Of a stretch of DNA of 64,000 bases, positions 46,480-58,615 are shown in pieces. The DNA lies in NCBI GenBank assembly GCA_001692895.1, contig KV748183.1, forward strand, positions 2,728,001 through 2,792,000. The letters run 5' to 3'. Positions within the stretch are counted from its first letter, which is position 1. Every line of letters begins with the position of its first letter. Below the pieces are notes generated by a model. The model saw nothing but the letters and a program-made list of their open reading frames with translations. It did no database searches and was not told the DNA's origin. A program made the translations under genes and the position numbers. The stretch is from Cenococcum geophilum 1.58 (taxonomy: Eukaryota; Ascomycota; Dothideomycetes; Gloniales; Gloniaceae).

Positions 46480-49400
46480 ACCGACTATACTAATATACCT
46501 ACAGTCTGATTGACTAATAATTGCGCTAATATGCCTGCGATCCGAAGGCGATCTAAATACAATTCGAATGCGGCCTAAATGTGATTTAAAAGCAAACCTA
46601 ATAACCTATTGCGCCAATATGCCTATAACACGACTCTCCGACTTGTCTATAAACGCCCTTATAGACACCCATCGAGTTCTCATTAATAACCACTATACGC
46701 GATTAACCCGAACCTTACTATCGACCTAGGTAGTCCCTTAATCTTACGGCCGAATATATCTACATCCTATATATAGGGGTACTAGGAACCTAGGGGAGAA
46801 TTTAAGTAATTTATGGCACTCTTAATCAGGAGAATAGATTAGGAGAATTATTCTAATTTATAGCACTCTCTAATAGCTCTGTAGATGAGCCTATTTATCT
46901 CTACGACCTTATACAAACTATTAACGCTTTTCTCTTAATAGCTATTTATACGACCTTTATAAATAAGACAGCTCGCCATTATAAAAGCATGTCCTGCTAT
47001 TTATTAACTACTCTTAAATATTAAAGCACACCCTTTCTTTAATACCTTTAAATATTAACAACGTCTCGAACTATAACTTTAACAACGACCGTATAAGTTC
47101 ATTGACAATCAACTGCCTCCCTAACCGATTTAATTGTCTTCTTCTCCACCTACGGTGATCCTTTTCAACTAACACTAAGCTACGCATACTAAGGAACGAC
47201 TATAGTTAATACTAAGTTATATAAGCTTTACCTTAAGCATTTATACACTCTAATAACGAGGTTAATACTAAGCTATATAAGCTTCGATAACGAAATCGAT
47301 TTGGACGAACTAGATAATAATCGCGCCGTTACGCCTGTGATCCGAATGCGATTTAAACACAATTTAAATGCAAACCGATTAACTAATCGTGCCGTTATGC
47401 CTGCAATTAATTGACCAATAATAGCGCCGATACGCCTGCTATCTACTATCGGACGCTAGCACCGTACTACTACCGAATAGACAAGAGCTCGTGCCGATAC
47501 GCATGCGAGCTATATTTCTTTTTTCTATGGCTTAGGGCGCGCCATATTAGAGGGGGTAGTAGAGCTTAGACAAGCTCTCGCGCCGATATAACCGCCTGCG
47601 ACCTAAATAGACAATAACTATACCGCTGCGCCTATAGTTGACCGAACGATCGTGCTGTTACACCAGCGATCTATTAACTAATAATAGCGCCAATATACCT
47701 GCTATCTTAACCTAATAACGACTGTGCTGCTACGCCTATAGTACGACTAAATAATAGCGCTAATACGCCTGCTATTATAACCAGACAATGATTATGCCGA
47801 TATCCCTGTAATTTATTAACTAACCAATCGTGCTAATATACTTGCAATCCACTAACAGACCGATTGTGCCGTTATGCCTATAATCCACTAACCGAATGAT
47901 CGTGCTGATGTGCCTATAATCTACCGACCGACTGATAGACGAGCTCCGAATACTTAACCTACTATCACGATCCGACGCTTGCACCGTACTGCTACCCAAT
48001 TAATAAGCTCTCGTGCCGATACGCCTGCGAGCCGAACCCCATTGCTAGTACTGTACTACTACCCGAATAGATAATAATTGTGCTGTTACGCCTGCAATCT
48101 AAATACAATTTGAATGCTACCCGAATGTAATTTAAATGCAAACCTAACTAAATAATTGTGCTGATATGCCTATAGTCTACCTAACTAACCGATAGACGAG
48201 CTCTATATTTGACCTACTATTACTATCTAACGCTAGCACCGTACTGCCACTCGACCTCTATTACTTTACCTATAGCTAACCAACACCTTACTGCCTTACT
48301 CGCAGCACTATGATTGACTCTAGCTGCTCTGCCTGCAGCTAATACTAATTTAACCTCCGCTGCTCCGCCTGCGGCGAACCATCTTCTGCTGCCTTGCTTG
48401 TAGTACTATAATAGACTATTGCTACTCTGCCTATAGTCTACAACCGACTTCTACTACCCTACCTACAGTAACAACTATATATAAGGGAGAGCTTTACCCC
48501 TTAGAATACGACCCCGCCGCTAGCACCGTACTGCTACCCGAATTAATAAGCTTCGCGCCGATACGCCTGTGGAACTACGACCTATTAATAGACGAGCTCT
48601 ATACTTAACCTACTATTACCACCTAACGCTGGCACCGTACTACTATAAGAATTAACACCTCGCTGCTCTACCTACAGCTAATTAATTAAACGATTACGCT
48701 GATACGCCTATAATCCAAATACGATTTAAATATAACCTAAACGTAATTTAAATATATACCCGACTAACTAATCGTGCCAATATACCTGCGATCTACTGGC
48801 CAACTAATAAATTAAGCTCCGAATGTTTGACCTACTATTACTACCTAACGCTAATACCGTACTACTACCTAACTAGATAATACCTTGCTGCTCTACCTAT
48901 AGCTAACTAACTAGACAATAATAGCGCTAATACGCCTGCTATTATAACCTAATAACGACTATGCTGCTACGCCTACAGTCTAACCGACAGACCGATCGTG
49001 CTATTACGCCTATAATCCGCCTGCGACCCAAATACGATTCGAATGCTACCCGAACGTAATTTAAATGCAAACCCGACCGAATAATAGCGCTAATATGCCT
49101 GCTATTATAATAGACCCTTGCTGCTCTACCTGCAGCCGACTAACCCTCGCTACTTTATCAGCAGCTAGCCAACCCTTGCTGCTCTACCTACAGCCAACCG
49201 ACTTTTGCTACTCCGCCTGCGGTAACACCTGTATATAAGGTAGAGCTTTGCTCCCTAAAATACGGCCTATTGCTAGCACCGTACTGCTATAATCCTAATA
49301 AGTTACCGCGCTAATACGCCTGCGAACCACCACCGATAAGACACCGTGCCGATATGCTTGCGGAACTATACCCTAACAACCTGTCGCGCTAATACGCCTG

Positions 49401-49540
49401 CGACCCGAACATAACTAGGTAGAGCTTTGCTCCCTAGAATACGACCCCGTTGCTGGCATTATACTGCTACCCAAACAACCTATTACTAGCACCGTACTGC
49501 TACCGAACGGATAAGAGCTCGTGCTGATATGCATGCGAGC
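46480..49540 (+). repeat. internal GC-richer degenerate repeat array of the LTR element
   Basis: Dozens of interleaved short motifs recur: GCACCGTACTGCTACC, CGTGCCGATACGCCTGCGA, GCGCTAATACGCCTGCTAT, CTTGCTGCTCTACCTGCAGC and GATTTAAATGCAAACC. They mix in changing order instead of forming a strict tandem, like a shuffled satellite. CpG is frequent, which sets the array apart from its AT-rich surroundings. Two longer duplications carry GAGCTCGTGCCGATACGCAT followed by a GGGCGCGC(C/T) stretch (near 47490-47570 and 49510-49670). I found no reading frame that explains it. Confidence 0.75.
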
Positions 49541-49717
49541 TACAACTCCCTAACCCTCCCACCCTTATTAAAACTTTTTTACCTACCTTTTTATAAGAGG
49601 GGGATTAGGGGGGGCTTTTTTTATAGCTTGGGGCGCGCTATAATAAAAGGGGGGATAGTAGAGCTAGGAGGTACCAGAGTTTTAGAGGAGGAACGACGAC
49701 TAACGGAGGGCTCCTAG

Positions 49718-49850
49718 CGATATACCTCTCGCAGCAGCAGGAGCTGCAGGACGGCTGCCTGCCCCACGTTAACTAGGTATAGTGATATACCTCCACAGTA
49801 GCAGGAGCTACAGGACTGCTGCAAGTCCTAGGTTAACCGGCATCGCGATT
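49718..49850 (+). repeat. two-copy tandem GATATACCTC / GCAGCAGGAGCTGCAGGAC
   Basis: A unit of about 70 bp is present twice (GCGATATACCTCTCGCAGCA and GTGATATACCTCCACAGTAG), each with an imperfect GCAGGAGCTGC palindrome. It sits near the 3' end of the LTR element. Confidence 0.65.
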
Positions 49851-49946
49851 AAGCGCCTAGATGCCAAATTTCTTTTTTTTCTCTTTTTTTTCTAATAAGG
49901 GGCTTATATAAAGCCTGAGGGCAGGCTTTCTTAAAGGAGGGGGTGA

Positions 49947-50109
49947 TGTTACGGTACCGTTACAGACCCTAGTCAGGGGCTCGCTTGGAGACTTGGCGCC
50001 TATATATAGACGTGTCCTTTCCTCAACCTTCTTTACTCTTTAGCTTAGTATCTTCATAATACAGCATTCTACAAGCTTCGGTTCAGAGGCATTTGTACGA
50101 GCCGTAACA
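49947..50109 (+). repeat. 3' LTR of the 45.6-50.1 kb element
   Basis: 163 bp beginning TGTTACGGTACCGTTACAG and ending GAGCCGTAACA, preceded by a polypurine tract and followed by the target repeat ATATA. Confidence 0.9.
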
Positions 50110-50339
50110 ATATATAGCGTTGGGGTAAAAGACTAACGACGACACTGATAACGATTTAGAACTATTACTTAATCGCTATTAGGTCGATATTGCCACTTAG
50201 TCGGTGGTAGGTAATAAATAGGTAATAGAAAATAGATAGTAAGATATACGATGGCAAGAAACAGGGTGTAAGTTATAAGGTAGTACTTAATAGTGACCTT
50301 AATGTTCGACATTAAGGAATAAGAACCCTCTTTATTAGT

Positions 50340-53300
50340 TTTATACCCTAGTCGGACTTATGTAAATGCAGAGGACATAGACTACGTATTGGATGTCTGG
50401 TTATACTATATCTAGCATTTATACTAAAATGAAGTTAGGCTAAAAGTCCTTAATTATAGCCTTTAATCTTATAGATGCGATTTATTAACTAAGGCGTAGA
50501 ATACGCTCCGCTCTTAATTTAATTATTAAGGCGAGTTTAAGAGAGCGCTCCTCTTTATTGTATTTACTACTAAACTACTATTTTAGGAAATAGTACTGAC
50601 TCCAAACTTGCCTACGTATGAGGTAATCTTCCGGTAACGGATGGCTGTTATTTCGACCTTAATTAGGGAACAGACCGCTTATAACAAGTAGGCTGTATCT
50701 CTTAGACTTTAATAACGTATTAAGGAAAGCAACAATTTCCAACTAGGGGGCGATGTCGCATAACGATGCGTTAACGTACAAGATTAAAATAGTGGTGGAA
50801 AGGAATGCAAACAAAACGTAAATATAAGGAAGAATAATTCCGTCCTTAATACGCTGAAGAATCAGAGCTAGAGTTAAAAATGTTAGATAATAAGCATAGG
50901 AGAATACGAAATTAGAGGATAGTTTAAGGAGCTAAGCCGATAGCTCTTTGTTAGAGGAGTGTTTTAGTTTTAGGGAAACTAGAGATAGTAAACGACTTAA
51001 ATTATTATCTAAGGGAGTTGATAATTGTTTAGTGTAAGAGCTATAGAGTGACTTTTTAGCGTATAACTGGAAGATATACCTAAGGATTAAGTTCTATAAG
51101 CCGTAATTAAAAAGTTCAGCAATATTAGTAACGGCAATATAGACACCTTACTCTTTCTATTTAGCGGTTATACGCCTAATATAGTTATCTAATTGTCTTA
51201 AAAACAATGCGAGAGCTTCTTTAAAGCCTTCCAATGGTAGCTTTCTAAAGAGAATACCGTAAGCTTTAATGAAACTTATATCTATAGGTAGAGAGTATAG
51301 ATATAACGTTTTAGAACGTCTAAGGATCGGATTTAGTAGTGTTAAGATAGATTCTTAGGCGCTTATAAATGGCTAGACGTAAGTTAAGGACTATAAATAG
51401 TAGTAAAGTTACTAGAGCGCATTAGGTCGCGCTAGTACGGCTAAGTAGTAGTATAAACGGCCTACAAAAGGGCTCTTATTAGCAGCTTTACTGTACTAGA
51501 AACGTACAACACCTGCCTAGGTTTCGCGGTCATATAGGTCCTTATCTTCAATAGCTATACGATATCGACTAAGATTATTAAAACATTCGATCTAAGTATT
51601 CTAAAATATAGGCACTGTCTTATAAAGAAGAGCCATTATCTAATAAGTAAGGTATATAAAAGCGAGTATATAATCCAAACTTTTGGGCAGCTGACGACGT
51701 AATAGCTTAAGGAAAGAGTGGATACCGTATTTCCACATTCTAGTAGGCATAAAGTACTTAGATGCTAGATAACGTAATGCAGGGGAAGTAGAAGGATGTT
51801 AAGAGGCTAAGAAGAAGTTGTAATGCTTATAAAGTAGGGTTTAGTATAGAGCAATCAATGCTTACCAGTAATCATTTGCTAATTTAGAATTAAAATCTCC
51901 TTCAGTTTTGGAAGCGGCAGAAGCCTACGCTCTATCCATATAAATGCATTTTCTTTCTACTATTATAAGACTAGTATATATAGACTTTACTTCTAATATA
52001 AGCTGCTCTTAAGAAATAGGGCGTGAGTTGGGTTAAAGTAGAAGGTTTAGATATTGAGGATTAAAACGGTTAATTCTAATAGTATCTAGTTATTAGCAGG
52101 TTGGCTATATATTAAATAGTAATAGTAAACCACTTGCCAAGCTATGCTTTGGATTTTTATAATAAGATAGCGACCTATAGGTCCTAGATTGTCGCCGATA
52201 GGCAGAGTGGTAGCAGTAGTTCGCTTAAACGGACCACCTATTACTGGCCGAGTCGTCCGTATACGGTTCGCTGGTAATCTTATACCCAACTTTAGCACGC
52301 TTTAGGCCGCCCTAGTGGATTAGAGTTCGCACAGTAAATTCTATAGGCTGCGCGCCAGAGCTAGCACGTTTCCTACTAGGTTAATACATTAAGGGGGTTC
52401 GGCCGTTCCCACTAGAACTATTCTTGTCTTTAAGTGTTAGCTAAGTTAGGCTAAGTATTAAACTACCTCCTGTAGTTATATCGGATAGTGTATAAGAGGC
52501 TTCTCGTGTCTAATTAGCTAAAGATTCCCTATAAAGATAAATTAGCTTCTATTTAGGGAAAAAATACTAAGGATTATAGAGCGGATAAAGGAAAAGGGGC
52601 TAAGCTAGGTTTCTGAAGACAGCCTAATACTTACGCTTTGCGAAGCGCCTCTTTTTATAAAAAATTTCGGAAAGGGATAGTTTCTCCCTAGGGATTTAAT
52701 ACCGCTTCCTGCACTTTTAATAAGTGCTTAAGATTAACATGGTTAAATAGCTAGTTATTTTACTAGAATATTCGCCCATTACGGGATGGGTAGGGAAGGT
52801 TGTTTACGGTAGTAGCCACGGCCGTTTTCGCTTAGGTTCTTAAATGCTTTATATAATAAGCCTTTAATAGATCGGCTATTGACGTAATAAATTTTTTAGG
52901 TTGGCGGTAGAGTTAAGGGAAGATATAAATTACTTATAGGAGCCTTTAAGTAAAGGGGGCGACGCTAGGATTGGCAGCCTTATAGTAACGGCTATAGTTC
53001 GCAGTTTTGCGTACCAATTGCCTTCTCTAACAATACGCCGGCCTCCTTATTGCCTTAAAAACGTGACCCGTAGTTAGCGTTATAAATTAGTAAGACGAAG
53101 ACCTATAAAAGCCGGAACCGATACACACTTAAGGCTAATACCGCTATTTAGGGGCACTTAGTCTTTAGAAGGTTACCTATAAACAAAGGCATTTCGTACT
53201 AAGGAGCTTCTAATATTTCGGCTCGTTAGGGGTACTTATAGTTTCTTATAGTTAGGGGCAAATAAGTTACTACTACTAGAATGGATAACGTCCTTATGTT

Positions 53301-54075
53301 TTAAGCGTCGAATCCTCTAGCACGTTATTAATAGAATTGGCGTATTTTCTCTGAAATTTTGTCTCTAGTACCTATAAATATATATCGCTTTAGATATGGA
53401 AAAGGGTCCTAGGGACCCTTTACTAATAGGGAATGGCAATGGATGGAACTCGTATAATATAATTTTTCTACTACCTAAACTGCATTTGGTTGGAGTAAAC
53501 AGTCGCTTTATATAAATAAATCGCTTACTGTTTTAAGCAGTGCCTCTTTTAAGTAAAACCAGTTTCTTATCTAATTCCGTAATTAAAGCTTCTACTTTAA
53601 ATAGGTTTATAAAACGCCTAGGATACATCCCCTATATAGTTTAGTTAAAGTCCGGCAGCCTATTAAAGTATTCTTTTATAACTATAAATATCCTATAGAT
53701 TACAAACTTACCTTTAGCCCACTTGGGAGCTCTTCCCTTAATAACCTCCTAGAAACTCTTCTTTTGTTTAAAAGGAAGGATAATTTATGCTAAAATAAGA
53801 TATTTAAATTCTTTAGCCTTAGTACCCTTAACCCTAAGACTATAAGGCCTGGTTAAAAACCTATAATAAAGTTCTCTAGAGCTAATCTTAAGGTTCTAAA
53901 GTATTTCTTCTATTGGGGCTAATAGGGCGAGTCTTTTATATTTTGGAGCTATAAACTAGGAGAATTTAACATCTCTAAGATCCGAGTACTATATTCCCGT
54001 TAATTTAAGTTTTAATTTCTCGGCATCTATAGGACGGCGGTCTACAGTTATAGGAGGATAGTTCGAATTAAACAT
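50340..54075 (-). pseudogene. Est1/SMG7-type DNA/RNA-binding domain protein, one frame of about 1245 codons, RIP-inactivated
   Basis: Minus-strand frame from ATG at 54075 to about 50340. The first 480 residues (FNSNYPPITVDRRPIDAEKL, EEILQNLK-like, EYFNRLPDFN, LFTPTKCSLGSRK, EFHPLPFPISKGSLGPF, RGGRRIV-type basic segment) have no family I recognise and are followed by a disordered stretch (NSSSGNGRTPLM, SRKRASSGA). The C-terminal half is the Est1 DNA/RNA-binding domain: LILEVKSIYTSLIIVERK, ASAASKTEGDFNSKLANDYW, MWKYGIHSFLKLLRRQLPKS, NKSPFVGRLYYYLAVLARPN, KAYGILFRKLPLEGFKEAL, GVYIAVTNIAELFNYGL, then FLNTLLKSKRYSLL and HPLPEDYLIRRQVWSQYYFL. The family includes Est1/Ebs1 and SMG5-7 (telomerase recruitment, mRNA decay). 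Codon phase agrees at 54075, 53451, 53283, 52779 and 51939. All stops I read are TAA/TAG. The N-terminal half could be a separate gene that happens to share the frame. Confidence 0.8.
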
Positions 54076-54667
54076 TGTTAAGCGCCGTTAAAAAACTAAT
54101 AGTAGTTAAGTGCTACTGGGAAATAGAGCGTTAGTAGGTATAAGGTTAAAAAATTATATAGTTTCTTGCCGTTACCGTTAGGATTACCATATATAACTAG
54201 CGTTACTGCTATTATAGGTTGTAGTTGAAATGTAAAGAGTCTAGGGGAGAAAATGTAAGGCTATTAATAGCCTTTTATACTGTAATAAAGATCAGACTTA
54301 ACTAAGGCCCAGCCTTTATTATATAATCTCGTAATATAATAAATGGCTTACTAGCAGTAGTATGCTTTGGCCTAGTTCTGGTATATATATATAGAGCTAT
54401 CCCAGGTGCTGCGGGCGACGGTAATTGGTAGAAGGGTAAGGGAGTAATCATATCTATCTAAAGTATTAAGGCTTTGGTGAGCTGCTCCTTATTTATAAGG
54501 ACGCACTCTAAAGGGCTATATAGCATAAAGGGTTAAAAGCTAGGACTACGGGACTGCCTATAGGGAGGTATATGTTATATAGCTACTTGCTACCTATTAC
54601 TTTTGGAATTGGATAAGCTTAGAGCCTAATGCTGCTGTTTTAACGTTATTTCTGGCCCCAAGACTTT
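54076..54667. other. spacer, partly repeated at 56.0-56.25 kb
   Basis: The upstream region of the Est1-type gene. The stretch around 54560-54620 (ATGTTATATAGCTACTTGCT, then ACTTTTGGAATTGGATA) resembles 56140-56200, so a small dispersed repeat is present. No gene recognised. Confidence 0.35.
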
Positions 54668-54770
54668 TTATTAATTAGAAGTCCGTACGCAGATATTAGG
54701 AAAGAAGAACTTGTGTGAAGATTTTAAAGAAAATAAGGCTATATATATATGTGGATAAGTTATAGACACC
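54668..54770 (+). repeat. dispersed repeat motif, copy 3
   Basis: TTATTAATTAGAAGTCCGTA followed by GGAAAGAAGAA and a TATATATATA run resembles the copies at 2605 and 22375. Confidence 0.4.
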
Positions 54771-55179
54771 TCTAATCTAACCCTAATACGGTAGTAATCG
54801 GCACTACTTCGACACTTCTTGTCTTAGTGAAATGCAGCTTAGGGCTTAACCTATAAGGATCTAAACCTATATAGCCAGTCTAAGAACTAGGCTCGCTTAT
54901 TCTCCTAATTTAGTTCCCTTATATACCCTTTCCACTCCCAAGTTTTAAAAACCAATACTAGGCAATATCTAACTATCTATTTTTCATTACCTATACCACA
55001 CTTTATACCTTAAATTTTATAAATTGTATAAACCCTAGGTTACTTTTTGAATATAGAGCAGTGCCTTTCCCCACTTTATACTACTATAGGACCTTTAAAA
55101 GGTAAAAAGTGAGGTATATAATATAAAGGTTAAATACACACCCTTACCCCTCCTAATATCATTCGCGGATATATAGACT

Positions 55180-56290
55180 GCATAGAATATACAGCCCTTA
55201 GTATCCTATTTAGTAAAGAGGATTAGGTTATATCAAAACAAAGTCCATAGCATTTGGGGCGAAATATACGCTGGTTACGGCTTAGAAAGGTGCATCTCCG
55301 AAACGCATATATGCGGTAGGTGGCAATAGTTAGTAGATGCTTATCTCTTAGAGGTATTAAGACCTAAATCGGCCTAAGGAGCTGCCATGGATTTATCCCT
55401 TATAACGTTAATTTGGGTCCTTAGGTTATAATAAGGGCTAGCTAATTAAATTAGATAAATTTAGCGCCCGTACTTAGAGTATGCGAATATTGCCACACAG
55501 CTTAAATGCGAGAGGAGGGCACCTATTGGCAATCCGATTCAAACTACGTGGCCCTGGTCTCTATAATATAGACTTACTATTTAACCGACCTTTATTGCGC
55601 GTAATATCCTTATTAATATATATATAGCTACGCTAGAATCTTATAAATAATCTTTTAAATTCTATTCTAACTTCTTGCTGCCTTACTAACTGATAGAGCT
55701 ATTAGGAAGGAACTATAGACAGTATCTCTAGAAAAGAGTCGACTATATTAAGGGGAAAACCTTTTAAAGGTAAGGAGCTAATATATTAATAAAAAATAAT
55801 ATTAGTATAATGGTGGTTGCGATGCCCTAGCGGATCCCAAACTATACGGACCCTATGACTTATTTATAGTATAATGGGAGTAGGCATATGGAACGCTGCC
55901 CTTATATCTACGGATAGATGTAGTAATATGGCGTATATTAATATTATAGGATATTTTATAATAGCTAATTACTTTTTGGAATATTAAGGCTATAGGACGC
56001 TAAATATACAGCCCTATTAGGCATAGATATCCTATAACTGGTGGGGAGTATAAAGGTTAGGAATTAAATAGGCGATAGGGGTATATAAGGTCGTGGGTAA
56101 GAAGGTATAGGATATCTATAAATATTAGCAGGAGTAGAAAGGTGTGGGATATATAGCTGCTTGCCTTTAATTGCTTTCGGGTTTAGGTATCAATTCTAAA
56201 GGTCTTTTAGTGGTCTATTTATGCATTAGTCGGTAAACTATAGCTAGGTATCGGAGGTCTGGGTTAGGCTTAGCATAACCTTAGGTTACG
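55180..56290 (+). other. protein-like plus-strand stretch of unknown nature
   Basis: A plus-strand frame of about 370 codons without TGA reads LYQNKVHSIWGEIYAGYGLE, RCISETHICGRWQ, ANIATQLKCERRAPIGNPI, FIARNILINIYIATLESYK and NISIMVVAMP. TAA/TAG are frequent. No family was recognised and the frame openness is not by itself convincing in this composition. Confidence 0.25.
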
Positions 56291-56759
56291 CACGACCCCT
56301 TAAGGTCCGCGACATATCGTCTAAATATCACCCCCCCCTTTTAGTAGTGGCCCCTACTTTTTAGACGCGTTTTTAAGGCCTAGGTTAGTACTAGGTTAGT
56401 ATAGAGGACCTTGTCGCGCGCCTTCGACCTTATTATCGCCTTAATAATCCATTTTTTAACCCTCTTTCTATTCTCGTGCCTGCGCTAGCTCCTAGTTTGT
56501 GCGGGGCTTCTAGTTTTATATAGAACGGCTTACTATAATTCTAATTCTATAATATAGAGCTCTCTTCTTCTCCTCCTCTATTAATATTTACGCGTTTAGT
56601 GGCTTTATTTACCTATACCCGCGCCGCGCTTACGCGTCTTCCCCCTAACCTTTTATAGAGATAGAGTTTTTTAAAAATCTTCTTACCCTACGGTTTACTT
56701 TACAGTTAAAGGAAGCCCCCCTAGCCTTTTCCTTCCTTTCTTCCTATAGCCTCCAGAAC

Positions 56760-58320
56760 GAATTTAAGGCCTAAATAGCACGGCTATATGATATTTATAA
56801 GGCCTAGCGCTTAAAGAATACTATAAGGACGTATAAGCTAAAGTAAAAAGAGTGGGAAGACTAGTGCGTAAGACTAAAAGGTAATATAGACGGCGCCTAG
56901 GTAATAGAAGATAAGCTTTACCTATTTTTAGAGTAGTAAGTCATTAACTAAAAATTATGGGCTGCTAGCTATTAAAAACGGAAGTTAAAATGGAAAGAGA
57001 TATAGAAAGATGGCGAGCGGATAAAGAAGAGGCAGAAGACGGTTAAGTAGGCAAAGCAGCTAGAGGGGAAGTTAGCCGTAGGGGCAGCCGTAGGGGTAGC
57101 TGTAGGGGTAGCCGTAGGTATAGGGGAGGAAGCTATAAAGGAGGAAGGGGAGATATGGGATAAGGAGGCCCTAAACGCCCTATTTAACGAGATAGTCTAA
57201 TACTTAGTTATAAATAGCTACGTCTCCGCTATTACCAAGCTTTATATATAGTAGTTAGAAGGTAAGACCTTATAGCTACTATGGGGGGCGAAGCTCTTAG
57301 CAGTACTAGATAGTGTCCGCCGCGATAAGGACCGGATTTAACGCGTTAACTTTATTAATTAAGGCCTATTTATAATTACTAGCGGCTATAACGTTAAAGG
57401 GCTTAAAAAGGCAATTACTTAGTGCTAGAAGACGGGCTCTAAGATACTAGGTTTAGTTAAGTCTTACCTTTAAACTACAGCTAAGCATTTATTAGGTTTG
57501 TATATACCCTACCTAGTTTATATAGCTGCCGTTTTCTAACCCGTTCCTTAGGCTATACTACTATTACCTATAGTAAAAGTAGATAAGACGTTTAGCTTAC
57601 TAACCTTATTTTTATTAAACTAGAGAACAAAGGGCCTAAACTAGACGAGTTAGCGCCGTATATAATTATATCAATAATATAAGGGAAGTAGAATTAGTAC
57701 GGTAAGGTTAAGTATATAGGCTATATATAGAACGCTAACCCTATCCTCTACCCCCTCTCTATAGTAGCCTTCTACTTTTTTAACTACTAGGGTAAAGACG
57801 GTGTTAAGAGCTTTCCATCCTTTTGGCAGCTAAAAGACTACTATAACCTATACGTCTTCCTTAGCAGTATTAAAGTACTATAATAGCCGCTAAGCTATTA
57901 TACGCAGTTTAAATAGAATAAAAAGATATTCTAGGGGGTAGGAATTTACTTAAAGGAGAAGACCTATAGCGCCTATAAGTAGAGCGTCCGGTATACCAAG
58001 CTTAGGCGGCGTTAAGAAGACCTAAATTAAACGGGTGGATGCTAGAATATGGGACGTAATGATGGGAGCCTACCTTAGCTACCTACTTTATGCGTTTATA
58101 CGGTTAATTACCGGTCTCCCAAAGGAAGGAAAGGGCTACTTTCTCCCCTACGCATAGGAGGTGCTAGAGGAGGCCTTTATTTAAAGATATGGCCTAAAGA
58201 CTAACTAGGCTAAAACGTATAGGGGCGCTAGCTGACTATGGGATAGTGGCTTAATAATAAGGTTATATGACGCTTAACCTTATAGGACTTAGGATTTCTA
58301 CGGCCCTCCTCTACGCCGCT
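56760..58320 (+). pseudogene. Crypton-like tyrosine recombinase with Ndc10_II domain, RIP-inactivated DNA transposon
   Basis: N-terminal part with ARLYDIYKA, WED, VIEDKLYLFLE, KLWAASY and the low-complexity GAAVGVAVGVAVGIGEE, then SAITKLY and LLGLYIPYLVYIAAVF. After a frame change near 57660: GKVKYIGYI, NANPILYPLSIVAFYFFNY, DGVKSFPSFWQLKDYYNLYV and IYLKEKTYSAYK. After another near 58010: MMGAYLSYLLYAFIRLITG, PKEGKGYFLPYA and EVLEEAFI. This is the Ndc10_II fold found in Crypton-type fungal elements and in the Ndc10 kinetochore protein. The HxxR box of the recombinase corresponds to TYSAYK (expected THSAR) and the Tyr nucleophile probably lies in AYLSYL. Two frameshifts plus many TAA/TAG. Cryptons have no terminal inverted repeats, so the ends cannot be placed; the GC-richer DNA from about 56300 to 58700 may be the whole element. 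Confidence 0.75.
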
Positions 58321-58424
58321 TAGGGTAATCCTATTAGAAATAGTGTCTTACAGCAAGTGCGTTCCCCGTTTATCCCCCACCTAAATTAAGACCCCCCTCT
58401 TTAGCGTGAGGGTAGCTTGGAGGT

Positions 58425-58615
58425 TTGGCCGCGCGGGTAGAAGCAACTAGCTAATATTAGTTACGGCTAGTTTTGCTAATATGGAAATACTGGCACCCTA
58501 AAAATTAAGCCGGAAGCTTTAAGCCTAATGTGAGGAGTACGGAGGTTGCCTGCGCGGGTAGAAGCTTCACTAGACTATATAGTTACGCTAGATAAGGCTA
58601 ATAATGTGGAAATAT
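58425..58615 (+). repeat. two-copy diverged direct repeat downstream of the Crypton gene
   Basis: GGAGGTTTGGCCGCGCGGGT and GGAGGTTGCCTGCGCGGGTA start two segments of about 80-90 bp that both continue with AGAAGC, an ACTAG, GTTACG and AATATGGAAATA-like sequence. It may be part of the Crypton 3' region. Confidence 0.55.

Larger units (their letters stand above)
45589..50109 (+). mobile_element. non-autonomous LTR element (LARD/TRIM-like), both LTRs present
   Basis: A 4.5-kb element with two 163-bp LTRs (45589-45751 and 49947-50109), flanked by the 5-bp direct repeat ATATA (45584-45588 and 50110-50114). A purine-rich tract AAAGGAGGGGGTGA lies directly before the 3' LTR, as expected for a polypurine tract. 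I found no gag, protease, reverse transcriptase, RNase H or integrase in the internal 4.2 kb, which is filled mainly by a GC-richer repeat array, so it is a fossil of a non-autonomous type that would have depended on another element. The equal LTR length and matching ends suggest a rather young insertion. Confidence 0.85.

Noticed and set aside
49529-49717. Open plus-strand frame of 62 codons
   Set aside because: Lies in the non-coding 3' part of the LTR element and consists of low-complexity purine/pyrimidine-rich DNA.
50340-50760. Apparent plus-strand coding stretch with NAEDIDYVLDVWLYYI
   Set aside because: It is the antisense of the Est1 C-terminal region, which reads HPLPEDYLIRRQVWSQYYFL on the minus strand in the same phase as the upstream domain.
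52086-52298. Open minus-strand frame with PVIGGPFKRTTATTLPIGD
   Set aside because: Overlaps the disordered segment of the Est1-type gene in a different phase; the gene's own phase is continuous on both sides.
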